DNA of 64,000 nt from an uncultured Paracoccaceae bacterium (GCA_947501355.1 CANMVA010000001.1:2503492-2567491), one strand, 5' to 3'; shown: positions 17,745 through 26,749, counted from the first letter of the stretch. Made by a program: numbers and translations. The notes: a model not told the origin generated them from the letters alone.

Positions 17745-19143
17745 TATCACCCCCAGCATGGGCTATATTGAAAACCGGCCTTTCGAAGACATCTCGGTGG
17801 GCGACAGCGCCGATCTGGTCCGCACCCTCACCGAGCAGGATATCGATGCCTTTGCCGTGGTGTCTGGCGATGTGAACCCGGCCCACGTGGATCAGGAATT
17901 CGCGCAAGAAGAGGCTTTTCACAAGGTCATCGCCCACGGCATGTGGGGTGGCGCGCTGATCTCCAACGTGCTGGGCACGCAGCTGCCCGGCCCGGGCGCG
18001 ATCTATCTTGATCAGACACTGAAGTTCCACAAGCCCGTTGGTATTGGTGACACCGTGACAGTGCGCGTCACGGTGACTGCCAAGGACCCTGAAAAGAAGC
18101 GCCTGACGCTGGATTGCGTATGCACGAACGGCGATGGAAAACCGGTGATCACGGGGCAGGCGGTCGTCCTCGCCTCCAGCCACAAGATACGGCGCCCGCG
18201 CGTCGTCATGCCCGACCTTGTCATGCACCGACGGGGCGCAAGGCATGACCGGCTGCTTGAGGCCGCGCGCAAGCACCCTGCCCTGCCGACGGCTGTCGTG
18301 CACCCGTGCGATGCAACGTCTCTGGAGGCTGCTTTGGAGGCCTCTGACCTGGGTCTGCTTCACCCTATCCTCGTCGGTCCCCAGGCCCGCATCTTGGCTG
18401 TCGCAGAGACGGCCGAGCTGAATATCAGCAGGCTTGAGATCATCGACACCCCGCACAGTCATGCCTCCGCCGAACGCGCGGTTGCTCTGGTCTGTGAGGG
18501 TCGTGCCCGGGCGCTGATGAAAGGCGCGCTTCACACGGACGAGATCATGTCCGCCGTGGTTTCCAAAGCGAATGGCCTGCGCAGCGAACGGCGGATGAGC
18601 CACGTCTATGTCATGGACGTGCCCACCTACCCCAAACCGCTGTTGATCACCGATGCTGCGATCAACATCGCGCCCGACCTTCAGACCAAGGCCGACATCG
18701 TCCAGAACGCTATCGACCTGGCCCATGCCATTGGGATCGACGCACCCAAAGTGGCCCTTCTCTCTGCGGTGGAAAACATCACCCCCCGCCTGCAATCGAC
18801 GGTCGAGGCTGGTGCCCTGTGCAAGATGGCCGACCGAGGCCAGATCAAGGGCGGCGTGCTGGACGGTCCGCTCGCTTTTGACAACGCGATTTCGATGCGG
18901 GCGGTGGCCAGCAAAGGGATCACCTCGCCTGTTGCGGGTCAGGCTGACATCCTCGTGGCACCGGACCTTGAGGCGGGCAATATGATCTCCAAACAGCTCA
19001 TGTATCTGGCGGGTGCCGAAGCCGCTGGCATCGTACTGGGCGCGCAGGTTCCGATCATCCTGACCAGCCGTGCCGACGACCGCCGAACACGGGTTGCCTC
19101 CGCCGCGATTGCATCGCTTTTCAGCGGCGCTCGGGATCGATAA
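17734..19143 (+). CDS. Fused MaoC-like enoyl-CoA hydratase and phosphate acetyl/butyryltransferase
   Basis: 469 residues, with the start at 17734 (MSSDITP) overlapping the end of fabI. Residues about 10-150 are a MaoC-like hot-dog hydratase (DVNPAHVD with the catalytic Asp/His pair). Residues about 170-469 form a phosphate acyltransferase domain (LMKGALHTDEIM and GPLAFDNA segments). The fusion would hydrate enoyl-CoA and exchange acyl-CoA with acyl-phosphate. The normal partner that recovers ATP, acetate or butyrate kinase, is not found downstream, where only non-coding sequence follows. Confidence 0.9.
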   Translation: MSSDITPSMGYIENRPFEDISVGDSADLVRTLTEQDIDAFAVVSGDVNPAHVDQEFAQEEAFHKVIAHGMWGGALISNVLGTQLPGPGAIYLDQTLKFHKPVGIGDTVTVRVTVTAKDPEKKRLTLDCVCTNGDGKPVITGQAVVLASSHKIRRPRVVMPDLVMHRRGARHDRLLEAARKHPALPTAVVHPCDATSLEAALEASDLGLLHPILVGPQARILAVAETAELNISRLEIIDTPHSHASAERAVALVCEGRARALMKGALHTDEIMSAVVSKANGLRSERRMSHVYVMDVPTYPKPLLITDAAINIAPDLQTKADIVQNAIDLAHAIGIDAPKVALLSAVENITPRLQSTVEAGALCKMADRGQIKGGVLDGPLAFDNAISMRAVASKGITSPVAGQADILVAPDLEAGNMISKQLMYLAGAEAAGIVLGAQVPIILTSRADDRRTRVASAAIASLFSGARDR

Positions 19144-20179
19144 AGCAGCTATCCTGCCGCTCAATACAGACGCGTCTTTGTTGAAATCCGGGCTCCACCG
19201 AGGGGCCCCTGAACCCGAGATGTTGTGGAGCAGCCCTTAGGATGTGCCGGGTGCGGATGCCCGATTGGTGCTGGAACGGGCAGCGGCAGAAAGAGCAAGC
19301 AGGAGACGCCGCTTCTGACTATGAACTGCGCCATGTCTGTGAACGCCTTGAACATCACGTCGAAAAACTCAGCTTTTTCACTCTCAGACATGTTTCCGGA
19401 CACAATTGATGTCTTCGTGCCAATGTTCTTCAACACGTCAAATCGGCGATTATACAGTTAGGCTCTTGCCTGCTTTTGTGCGAACCGCCCTCGCATCCGG
19501 CAAGATCAACCTCTGCTTGACATGAACGTGCATGATCCGCGGAGAGATGAGAATGTCCGTTTGCGATGCGCCCAGAAAAACGAGAAACTTCTTTCTGCTT
19601 CACTTGGGGCAGAGCGCGCCACAACTGCTCTAGGAAGCTGAAGATAACTAAGAACAGGCAGAAAATTCAAAAACGCGGCTAACAAGTTATCCAAGACGGT
19701 CGAGGTAAATCAGAAAATCGCTATGCTGACGGAGGTTCGGTCCGCTTAGTTTTCCCCTAAATAACTGTTTATAGATGTTTTTCCTTGTAAAGCATTATGC
19801 CACTGTAAACCACGGCAGAAACATGACCCGACAAATACGATATTTAATCCAAACCTTGGGTCGAATACCGTTCGCTAAGACGCCGCGTGCCTAAGGACTG
19901 TTCCTTCGAGTTCCAGCACATCACCTTTGTACAAGAAGGGTAGCAGTCAGCCATGGCGGACATTCAACCGCAGTTTCCGATGCCGAAGTTGCAAAACGAT
20001 TTTGGCATCTGTTGCATCGACTTGAACGCTGGCCTCCAAATGACTGCAAACGTGTGATCTTGCCAAGTATTCTGCAGGTTGAGAGTTGATGCTCACATCA
20101 GTCAAGAATGCTACTTGGTGCAAAAAAACTGTCGTTTAGAACCTGTAGTTGCGTCGTGGTGCAGCACTTCTCATTTATT
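19144..20179. other. Long intergenic stretch between the PHA genes and the phosphonate locus
   Basis: About 1 kb, becoming AT-richer towards 20 kb. Several short ORFs exist on both strands. The best, 19161-19436 minus, begins with a plausible helical stretch (ESEKAEFFDVMFKAF) but turns into low-complexity proline-rich sequence and has no recognised family. I see no RNA, insertion sequence or repeat. This is a candidate left junction of the phosphonate region. Confidence 0.5.
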
Positions 20180-20208
20180 TTGTCACGTGTCTGTCATGCA
20201 AACAGCAT
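20180..20208 (+). promoter_or_regulatory. Pho box upstream of phnF1
   Basis: Three 7-mers spaced by exactly four bases: TTGTCAC, CTGTCAT and ACAGCAT. The first two match the known PhoB direct-repeat consensus (CTGTCAT-n4-CTGTCAT) at 12 of 14 positions; the third is weak. It lies 28 bases before the phnF1 start codon and next to the palindromic operator, so phosphate starvation and the PhnF1 repressor probably act together. Confidence 0.7.
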
Positions 20209-20215
20209 ACTCAAA

Positions 20216-20231
20216 ATTCATTCGGATGAAT
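20216..20231. promoter_or_regulatory. Palindromic operator, copy 1 (predicted PhnF1 site)
   Basis: The 16-mer ATTCATTCGGATGAAT is an inverted repeat with arms ATTCAT and ATGAAT. It ends five bases before the phnF1 ATG, overlapping the place of the ribosome binding site. An identical 16-mer precedes phnC1 and a 15/16 match precedes phnD3. The size and symmetry fit a GntR/HutC-type dimer, and the position directly before phnF1 suggests autoregulation. Confidence 0.75.
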
Positions 20232-20236
20232 GAGAC

Positions 20237-20953
20237 ATGAAACGCGAATACTGGACCATAATTCAGGAAAAGATCTCAGACGACATTCGCTCCGGGCGGC
20301 TGTCGGCAGGGGATCAATTGCCGACGGAAACGCAACTTGCGGATCGATTTGAGATTGGTCGTCACTCGGTGCGCCGGGCGCTGGAAGCGCTGGCGCGCGA
20401 TGGCAAGATCAGTATTGAACAAGGGCGTGGGACCTTCGTCGCCGACGCCCAACGGCTGACCTATCAGATCGGCAAACGCACAAGGCTCAGACGAAACCTG
20501 ATCCCTCAGGGCGTGGATGTGACCAGTCACCTTCTCTCAGCAAACCGTATCGCGGCATCTGAGGATGTTGCACAGGCCCTTCTTTTGAATTCCGGCGCCA
20601 CCGTGACAGAAAGCAAGCGGATCACGCTGGCGAACGATCTGCCTGTGGCGTTTGGTTGCGTTTATCATTGCGTGGAGCGGTTTCCCGATTTTGCGGAGCG
20701 TCGGGACGTGTTGGGCTCGACCACCGAAACCTACCGATCCTTTGGCATTGAAGACTATGTTCGGCAACACACCTCGATCTATTCGCGGGCGGCAAAGTCT
20801 GACGAGGCCAAGACGCTGAAACAGCACCCGGATGTTCCCGTACTGGTCGTCTCGGCCTTGGACGCGACCCCGGACGGCACGCCAATCTCAACCAGTCGCG
20901 TGATTTGGTCTGCCGCGCGCGTAACTTTTACCATGGCGCATTCCGATGGATGA
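20237..20953 (+). CDS. phnF: GntR/HutC-family regulator of phosphonate genes, cluster 1
   Basis: A 238-residue regulator with an N-terminal winged helix (LPTETQLADRF, then VRRALEALARDGKI) and a C-terminal UTRA ligand-binding domain of the HutC class. PhnF proteins repress phosphonate genes until an effector is bound. It is the first gene of cluster 1, with a palindrome touching its start and a Pho box further upstream. It overlaps phnG by 8 bases. It differs clearly from PhnF2 and the sites in front of the two regulators are different, so they probably do not cross-talk. Confidence 0.92.
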   Translation: MKREYWTIIQEKISDDIRSGRLSAGDQLPTETQLADRFEIGRHSVRRALEALARDGKISIEQGRGTFVADAQRLTYQIGKRTRLRRNLIPQGVDVTSHLLSANRIAASEDVAQALLLNSGATVTESKRITLANDLPVAFGCVYHCVERFPDFAERRDVLGSTTETYRSFGIEDYVRQHTSIYSRAAKSDEAKTLKQHPDVPVLVVSALDATPDGTPISTSRVIWSAARVTFTMAHSDG

Positions 20954-21353
20954 CACGCTTGACACGCTGGCGCGGGCCGATGGCGCGCGGCTCAAAGCCT
21001 TTGCGGAAACCCTGATCCCTGATCTTGGCGCCATAGAGGTCGTGGAATCGCGCAGCGGGCTGGTGATGCTGCCGATCCGCGACACAGCGGCTGGCGTTGC
21101 ATTCCATCTTGGTGAAGTGCTGATGAGCGAGGCGCATATTCGGAAGGGCGATGTCAGCGGCTATGGGATGCGCCGCGGGCATGATCTGGAAGCCTCGATG
21201 GCGATGGCGCTTGTCGATCTTGCGATGGCAACCGATGTGCGTCTCTCAGAGTGCAGAGCGTTCTGTGACGCACAAGCCGAGGCGTTGCAAAAGGCAGACG
21301 ACGACGTGCTGCGCCGGGTCGAGGCCACCCGCGTGAACATGGAGACGTTTTGA
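20946..21353 (+). CDS. phnG: C-P lyase core subunit PhnG, cluster 1
   Basis: 135 residues, slightly shorter than PhnG2 (151). PhnG forms the core complex with PhnH, PhnI and PhnJ and is needed for transfer of the phosphonate to the ribose of ATP. The segment AGVAFHLGEVLMSEAHI matches the conserved middle of the family, and GYGMRRGHD parallels the YIQGRRKSD segment of PhnG2. The ATG lies inside the end of phnF1, and its stop overlaps the phnH start (TGATG). Confidence 0.88.
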   Translation: MDDTLDTLARADGARLKAFAETLIPDLGAIEVVESRSGLVMLPIRDTAAGVAFHLGEVLMSEAHIRKGDVSGYGMRRGHDLEASMAMALVDLAMATDVRLSECRAFCDAQAEALQKADDDVLRRVEATRVNMETF

Positions 21354-21889
21354 TGCTGTCCGTACCTGCGCCAAGCCCAGCCGAAATGCGTGACAACGCA
21401 GCCTTTGACGCTTTGTTATGGTCTTTGAGCCGCCCTGGACGACCCCGTGACCTGCCCGAACCCGGCGAGAGCGGGATCATTACTGCGCTTCTTGACCGGG
21501 AATGCCTCGTCTACGCGGACGATCCGCTTCTCATGCCGCAGATTATGCGCACGGGTGCAACTCTCTCCGATATTGAAAAGGCCGATCACGTCTTTCTGGG
21601 TGCGATGGGGACGTCCGATCCGCTCGCCGACATTGCCATCGGAACTGACTTTTACCCTGACGATGGGGCCACCGTCATTATCCGCGCCAAAATCGGGTCG
21701 GGTCCTGCGCTGCGTCTGACGGGACCGGGCGTTGATGGCATCTTGACCCTGCACATGGGCGGCCTGCCTGAAGGTTTTTGGAAAGCGCGCACTGCGAGAC
21801 TGAGATACCCGATGGGGTTCGATCTTTTCTTTGTCGATGGTGCCCGTGTTGTCGGGATACCGCGCTCTACGACTGTTGAGGAAGCATAA
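21353..21889 (+). CDS. phnH: C-P lyase core subunit PhnH, cluster 1
   Basis: 178 residues. The start at 21353 overlaps the phnG stop; the extra methionine in the ORF track is a TTG one codon earlier. PhnH is a PLP-transferase-fold protein without PLP that docks on the PhnGIJ core. Family signs are the early FDALLWSLSRPGR segment, close to the FRSVMEAMARPG segment of PhnH2, and the GPGVDGI and PMGFDLFFVDG segments near the end. The stop overlaps the phnI start by one base. Confidence 0.9.
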   Translation: MLSVPAPSPAEMRDNAAFDALLWSLSRPGRPRDLPEPGESGIITALLDRECLVYADDPLLMPQIMRTGATLSDIEKADHVFLGAMGTSDPLADIAIGTDFYPDDGATVIIRAKIGSGPALRLTGPGVDGILTLHMGGLPEGFWKARTARLRYPMGFDLFFVDGARVVGIPRSTTVEEA

Positions 21890-22956
21890 TGGCCTATGTC
21901 GCGACACGTGGTGGCGAGCGGGCCATTGAACAATCCGAACGGCTGTTTCGTGAAGATATGGGGCCTTTCGACCGCAAACGCGTCGACGAGGTGAAACAAG
22001 GCCTGCCCTATCTGATCGACCGTGTCATGGGCGAGGCGTCGCTCTATGACGAGGACCTGGCCGCGCTCGCGCTGGCTCAAACGGGCGGCGAGCTTTACGA
22101 AGCTGTCCTGCTGCTGCGCGCTTGGCGAACGACGCAGCCGCGATTGCAGGTGGCTGCTCCGATTGAGCAGGACAGCTTGTTCACCCATCGCCGTATCTCG
22201 GCAGCCTTTAAGGACATTCCTGGCGGGCAGGTTTTGGGGCCGACGTTAGACTACGCGCATCGCATTTTGGCAACCGATGTGCTGCAGGGCGAAACCTATT
22301 CGCCAGAACCCGTCGAGCCGGCAGCCAACCCTTCACCTGCGTATCAGCCCAGTGTCAGTGCATGGCAGGCCGAGAACGATCTGCTTGATCCTCCGGCTGA
22401 CGATCCAACCAAGGGGAACGAAATTCCCGATCTCACGCGCGAGCCTCTCCTATTTCCCGCCAAACGCGCCCATACGCTGCAAAGTCTCGCACGGGCTGAA
22501 ACGGGTGGTGTTCTGGCGCTTGGCTACGCGGCGATGCGCGGCTACGGACAAGCACACCCCACGGTGAACGAATTGCGTTTGGCCGAAGCCGAAATTGCCG
22601 TCACGCATCCCGATGGCAGGCAGTTTTCTGCGGGTCGGGTCAAGGTCTCTCAGGCGGAGGTTGTCGACAAAAAGGGTGAGAAGCTGGGCATTGGCTATGC
22701 CGCCACCTTTGGCTGGAACGAGGTAAAATGCATCGCGGCGGCCACGCTCGACCTCAACAGCCCCGGTGCGGAAAAAGGCTCGGCGACCGAAGAGGAGTTC
22801 TTCCTCTACCACACCGAGGGCGTCGAAAGCTCAGGCTTCTGTATTCACTTCAAGCTGCCCCATTATGTGACGTTCCAGTCTTCGCTTGATGCGATGCGGG
22901 ATGCGAAGGCAAAGAAGGCGGCGGGTGCGGCCAAGCAACAGGAACCGGCAGAATGA
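21889..22956 (+). CDS. phnI: C-P lyase core subunit PhnI, cluster 1
   Basis: 355 residues, the same length as E. coli PhnI. PhnI is the nucleosidase subunit that, with PhnG, PhnH and PhnL, displaces adenine from ATP and installs the phosphonate on ribose. The two histidines that bind zinc in the E. coli core are kept in HFKLPH (about residues 320 and 325). The N-terminal segment MAYVATRGGERAIE is typical. Unlike its partner PhnJ1, this protein shows no loss of known key residues, so the first step of the pathway could still run. Confidence 0.93.
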   Translation: MAYVATRGGERAIEQSERLFREDMGPFDRKRVDEVKQGLPYLIDRVMGEASLYDEDLAALALAQTGGELYEAVLLLRAWRTTQPRLQVAAPIEQDSLFTHRRISAAFKDIPGGQVLGPTLDYAHRILATDVLQGETYSPEPVEPAANPSPAYQPSVSAWQAENDLLDPPADDPTKGNEIPDLTREPLLFPAKRAHTLQSLARAETGGVLALGYAAMRGYGQAHPTVNELRLAEAEIAVTHPDGRQFSAGRVKVSQAEVVDKKGEKLGIGYAATFGWNEVKCIAAATLDLNSPGAEKGSATEEEFFLYHTEGVESSGFCIHFKLPHYVTFQSSLDAMRDAKAKKAAGAAKQQEPAE

Positions 22957-23867
22957 GCCTTTCAACGCTGACAAAGCCATGGGAAGCGATGAGCTATGGC
23001 TTTCTTGACGGCTCGGCCAAGCGCGAGCTGCGCCGCAAGATGCTGAAATCCGTCGCCGTGCCGGGGTGCCAGATGCCCTATGCCAGCCGCGAAGTGCCGA
23101 TGGCACGCGGTTGGGGCACGGGCGGGCTTCAGGTATCGCTGACGCTGGTGAACCCGCAAACGCGTGTGAAGGTCATTGACCAAGGTGCCGACGACAGCGT
23201 CAACGCCGCGTCGATCCGGCGCTTCATTGCACGGGTGGCGGGCACGCCCACGACGATGGACACTCTTGAGGCAGACCTCATCCAGTCGCGCCACCGCATC
23301 CCCGAAGAGGTTTTGCGCGACGATCAGGTCCTTGTGTTGCAAGTGCCCAACCCAGAGCCGCTGCGGCCGGTTCAGCCCAATATGTCCATCGCCCGCCAGA
23401 TGCACGCGGATGCGGATTACGGGCGGATGTGGCTGCAGCTTTACGAGCAGATCGTGCGCTCGGGCCGGGTCATGCAAGGCGCGAGCTATCCCAGCCTTGT
23501 ACACGGTCGCCATGTCATGACGCCCTCACCCATTCCGCGTTGGGACGTTCCGAAACTGCATATGGCAAAGCACCTGACGATCCTGTCTGCGGGCCGGGAA
23601 AAGCGGATCTTTGCGGTCCCGCCCTATACGCGGGTAGAGCCTTTGGTGTTCTCGGATGTGCCCTACAAGGTCGAAGACCATGGTAATCTGACATGCACCC
23701 GGTCCGGCACCACGGGCTTTTTCATGAACGAGATTCCGCAGGATGATAGCAGTTCCGCCTTCGAAGTCTCGGACAGCGAATGGGGTGTGAAGACCATTCG
23801 CGCGCGCGAGGGCGAAGGCGAAAGCCGGGGCGAGACCTGGTATAAAGACGGTGAGATGCCACAATGA
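22953..23867 (+). CDS. phnJ: PhnJ-like protein lacking the radical-SAM cysteines
   Basis: 304 residues, clearly homologous to PhnJ over its first 230 residues (VIDQGADDSVNAASIR, RHRIPEE, SPIPRWD, SAGREKRI). In E. coli, Cys241, Cys244 and Cys266 hold the 4Fe-4S cluster and Cys272 carries the thiyl radical. Aligned positions here are Cys248, Ser251, Val272 and Gly278, seen in the segments TCTRSGTT and FEVSDSEWG. PhnJ2 in cluster 2 keeps all four. The glycine that forms the glycyl radical is still present in VPGCQMP. The C-terminal tail is about 13 residues longer than in PhnJ2 and acidic. The reading frame is intact and coupled to both neighbours, so this is not simple decay. It is unlikely to do the usual radical C-P cleavage. 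Confidence 0.9.
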   Translation: MSLSTLTKPWEAMSYGFLDGSAKRELRRKMLKSVAVPGCQMPYASREVPMARGWGTGGLQVSLTLVNPQTRVKVIDQGADDSVNAASIRRFIARVAGTPTTMDTLEADLIQSRHRIPEEVLRDDQVLVLQVPNPEPLRPVQPNMSIARQMHADADYGRMWLQLYEQIVRSGRVMQGASYPSLVHGRHVMTPSPIPRWDVPKLHMAKHLTILSAGREKRIFAVPPYTRVEPLVFSDVPYKVEDHGNLTCTRSGTTGFFMNEIPQDDSSSAFEVSDSEWGVKTIRAREGEGESRGETWYKDGEMPQ

Positions 23868-24661
23868 CATTGACCCTCGATGCCCCCCGCATTGTTGAAA
23901 CGCGGCCTCTTCTTGAGGTGAAGGCCGTATCCAAATCCTACGGCCCCGTGCAGGCCGTGCGCAACGTCTCAGCCCATGCCTATCCCGGAGAGGTGCTTGG
24001 TATTGTCGGCGAAAGCGGATCGGGGAAATCGACGCTGCTGCGGATGATGAACCTTGAGGAGATCCCGGAGACGGGCAGCTACACGCTCGACCTGCCGGAC
24101 GTGTCTGGCAATCTCTTTGAACTGGACCGGTTCGCCCGCCGGATGCTCTGCGCGACCAAGATCGGGATCGTGTATCAGAACCCCCATCTGGGCCTTCTGA
24201 TGAAGCATTCTTCGTCTGGGAATGTTGCCGAACGGCTTTTGGTCGCGGGGGAACGCAGCTTTGCGACATTGCGACAAGCGGCCACCGAAGCGCTGGACGC
24301 ATCCGAGTTTCCTCTGGATCGCCTTGACGCGCCGCCGATTGAACTCTCTGGCGGTATGCAGCAGCGGGTCCAGTTAGCCAAGGCAATTGCGCTGGAACCG
24401 GCACTCTTGCTGCTGGACGAGCCAACGACGGGTTTGGATGTGAGCGTGCAGGCGCTGGTGCTCGACACGCTCAAGCGCCTTCAGCAGGACCGACAGATCA
24501 CCATGGTGATCGTCAGCCACGACCTTGGCGTGATCCGCACGCTGGCGGACCGCGTTATGGTGATGCGACGCGGCGAGGTGGTAGAGACCGGCCTTGCGGA
24601 TCAGATTTTCCAAGACCCGCAGCATCCCTATACGCAACAATTGGTGCACGCGAAGCTATGA
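23864..24661 (+). CDS. phnK: ABC-type ATPase PhnK, cluster 1
   Basis: 265 residues with Walker A GESGSGKST, signature LSGGMQQRV, Walker B LLLLDEPT and the switch histidine in VSHDLG, all intact. PhnK is not a transporter subunit; it binds the core complex close to PhnJ and is required in vivo for C-P cleavage. Keeping a fully active PhnK beside a PhnJ without its cysteines suggests the complex still performs an ATP-driven step. It overlaps phnJ and phnL by four bases each. Confidence 0.92.
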   Translation: MTLTLDAPRIVETRPLLEVKAVSKSYGPVQAVRNVSAHAYPGEVLGIVGESGSGKSTLLRMMNLEEIPETGSYTLDLPDVSGNLFELDRFARRMLCATKIGIVYQNPHLGLLMKHSSSGNVAERLLVAGERSFATLRQAATEALDASEFPLDRLDAPPIELSGGMQQRVQLAKAIALEPALLLLDEPTTGLDVSVQALVLDTLKRLQQDRQITMVIVSHDLGVIRTLADRVMVMRRGEVVETGLADQIFQDPQHPYTQQLVHAKL

Positions 24662-25377
24662 CACAGGTTCTGGAAATCGACAGGCTTACCAAGGGCTTTT
24701 CGCTGCATCATCTTGAAAAGGATATTGCGGCTTTTGAAGACATCTCTTTCAGTGTTGCAGCCGGTGAGTTCGTGTTGCTCAAGGGGGCAAATGGGGCTGG
24801 TAAATCGACGCTGTTGCGCACGCTCTACCGGTCTTACCTGCCGCTATCTGGAGAAATCCGGTTTCATTCCAGCCATGGCATGATTGACCTCGCGCGGGCC
24901 GCTGATGTGGATGTTGCACACTTGCGGCGCACCGAGATCGGGTTTGTGACGCAATTCCTGACTGCACGCCCGCGCGTGAGTGCCGAAGCCATCGTGGCCG
25001 AGCCGCTCAGGCTTGCCGGGTGGGAACATGAGGCAGCTTTGAAGACTGCCCGCAAAGCGCTTGAAACCTTTGGTGTAAAGCCGGACCTGTGGGCCGCCTA
25101 TCCGACAACGTTTTCGGGCGGTGAACAGCAAAAAGTGAACCTCGCCCGAGCGCTCATCCTGCCGCAAAAGCTGTTGATGCTGGACGAGCCAACTGCCTCG
25201 CTTGACGCAAATGCGCGCCGTGCGCTGGTGGCCCGACTGCAAGAATTGAAAGATCAGGGTACGGCGATGATCGGTGTCTTCCATCACCCTGACGATGTGA
25301 TCCACCTGATCGACCGTGTGGTTGATCTGACCCCCGACGCGGCCCCTCAAGAGGATCGAGATGATGTGGCTCTCTGA
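24658..25377 (+). CDS. phnL: ABC-type ATPase PhnL, cluster 1
   Basis: 239 residues with Walker A GANGAGKST, signature FSGGEQQKV, Walker B LLMLDEPT and an FHHPDD switch segment. PhnL joins PhnG, PhnH and PhnI in forming the ribose 1-phosphonate 5-triphosphate. The start overlaps the phnK stop, and the end overlaps phnM1 by 17 bases. No phnN follows, unlike cluster 2. Confidence 0.92.
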   Translation: MTQVLEIDRLTKGFSLHHLEKDIAAFEDISFSVAAGEFVLLKGANGAGKSTLLRTLYRSYLPLSGEIRFHSSHGMIDLARAADVDVAHLRRTEIGFVTQFLTARPRVSAEAIVAEPLRLAGWEHEAALKTARKALETFGVKPDLWAAYPTTFSGGEQQKVNLARALILPQKLLMLDEPTASLDANARRALVARLQELKDQGTAMIGVFHHPDDVIHLIDRVVDLTPDAAPQEDRDDVAL

Positions 25378-26527
25378 CGTAAAACTCATCCTGGCAGACC
25401 AGATAATAGAGAATGGCGCGCTGCGGATCGAAAACGGCATCATTGCCGAGATCACCGAGAGCGCGGGCCAGCCGTCCGGCTTCACCGTGTTTCCAGGCTT
25501 CATCGACATGCACGGCGATATGATCGAGCTTGAGTTGGAGCCGCGTCCAAAGGTCGATTTCCCGATGGACGTTGCGGTCGGTCATCTGGATGCGCGCCTT
25601 GCTGCTGCCGGTGTGACGACGGCCTATGCGGGCGTGTCCTTTTCGCGCAGCGCGAAGGATGGAGAGCGACGGTCCTTTGAGCATACAAGCGCGATCATTC
25701 GTGCACTCAAGGATAACATCCAAGGTCTTCGGGTCGATCACCGCATCCATGCGCGGTTTGACATGACCTATACAGATGCCATCGCCGCACTCGAAGGTTT
25801 GCTGGTGGCGGGGGCGGTCGATCTTGTTTCCGTCATGGATCACACCCCCGGGCAAGGCCAGTATCGCAACATCGAAAAGCTGATTTCTTACCGCATGAAG
25901 GGCGGCAAAACCGAAGAAGCAGCTCGCTCCGAAATCCAGACACGAATGGACAATGCCGTGCCTGCGGAACAGCTGTTGAAGAACCTTCACGACGTCTCGC
26001 GGCTCTGCAAAGCCCACGGTGTTGCGATGGCGAGCCATGATGACGACACAATCGAAAAGGCCAATTTAATGGCAGATATTGGCGTGGTCATCAGTGAGTT
26101 TCCCGTGACGCTGGACGCGGCGAAGGTCGCCAAGGAACGCGGGCTTATGATTGCCATGGGCGCCCCCAACGCAATGCGCGGGCAAAGCTATTCCGGCAAT
26201 CTTTCTGCACGCGACGCCCATGCAGCTGGTTTGCTGCAAATTCTGGCGGCGGACTATCACCCTGCTGCCATTTTACCGGCCATTCGCGCTCTTTCCGGAT
26301 CTGATCCTGATAGGTTGGTCGGAGCGGTACGCCTCGCATCAAGAAACCCCGCGAAGGCTCTGGGCCTTTCGGACCGGGGCGAAATCGCCGTTGGCAAACG
26401 GGCTGACTTGGCGGTTGTCAATCGCTCGGACCGCGTGGTGCAAACCTATTGTGGCGGGGACACCGTTTTTTCAAATGGGGCCGGTTCACATCTGTCGTCA
26501 CACCCAAGGATAGCCGCCACCGCATAA
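25361..26527 (+). CDS. phnM: PhnM-like amidohydrolase, cluster 1
   Basis: 388 residues, starting inside phnL. PhnM releases diphosphate from the ribose 1-phosphonate 5-triphosphate. The metal motif reads MHGD instead of the canonical LHTD seen in PhnM3, and the following segment is EPRPKVDFP. MDHTPGQ, ASHDDD, EFPVTLDAA and MGAPNAMRG, all typical of PhnM, are present. It is therefore closest to true PhnM among the three variant copies here but still distinct. It ends the first transcript; 240 bases later the second operator and phnC1 begin. Confidence 0.85.
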   Translation: MMWLSDVKLILADQIIENGALRIENGIIAEITESAGQPSGFTVFPGFIDMHGDMIELELEPRPKVDFPMDVAVGHLDARLAAAGVTTAYAGVSFSRSAKDGERRSFEHTSAIIRALKDNIQGLRVDHRIHARFDMTYTDAIAALEGLLVAGAVDLVSVMDHTPGQGQYRNIEKLISYRMKGGKTEEAARSEIQTRMDNAVPAEQLLKNLHDVSRLCKAHGVAMASHDDDTIEKANLMADIGVVISEFPVTLDAAKVAKERGLMIAMGAPNAMRGQSYSGNLSARDAHAAGLLQILAADYHPAAILPAIRALSGSDPDRLVGAVRLASRNPAKALGLSDRGEIAVGKRADLAVVNRSDRVVQTYCGGDTVFSNGAGSHLSSHPRIAATA

Positions 26528-26749
26528 AGAAGGCCTGAGCACTGGAAGCGCCGTGCAAGGGCGCGGCCGATCTTGCAAGGCAGGTTTCGAAACCGGACCT
26601 CCCCGCGTTTGGCTATGACAACGTGCCGATACATGGCGAGATCGAGCTTTGCATCTCCATCCAACCAGCGTCGCGCCACAGCGCACGTAACCCAACTTTT
26701 ACAAAAAGGACTCTTTGGCGTCACAGAGGCAGGTCATCTTCGCATTGAA

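Noticed and set aside
17716-19164. 482-residue minus-strand ORF
   Set aside because: Antisense to the MaoC-phosphate acyltransferase fusion over its whole length, with no family similarity.
19161-19436. 91-residue minus-strand ORF after the MaoC fusion
   Set aside because: The first 40 residues look protein-like, but the rest is low-complexity and no family is recognised; too weak to call a gene.
22953-23867. PhnJ1 as an ordinary pseudogene
   Set aside because: The frame is open, coupled to both neighbours and conserved outside the cysteine region; substitutions are clean replacements and not frameshifts.
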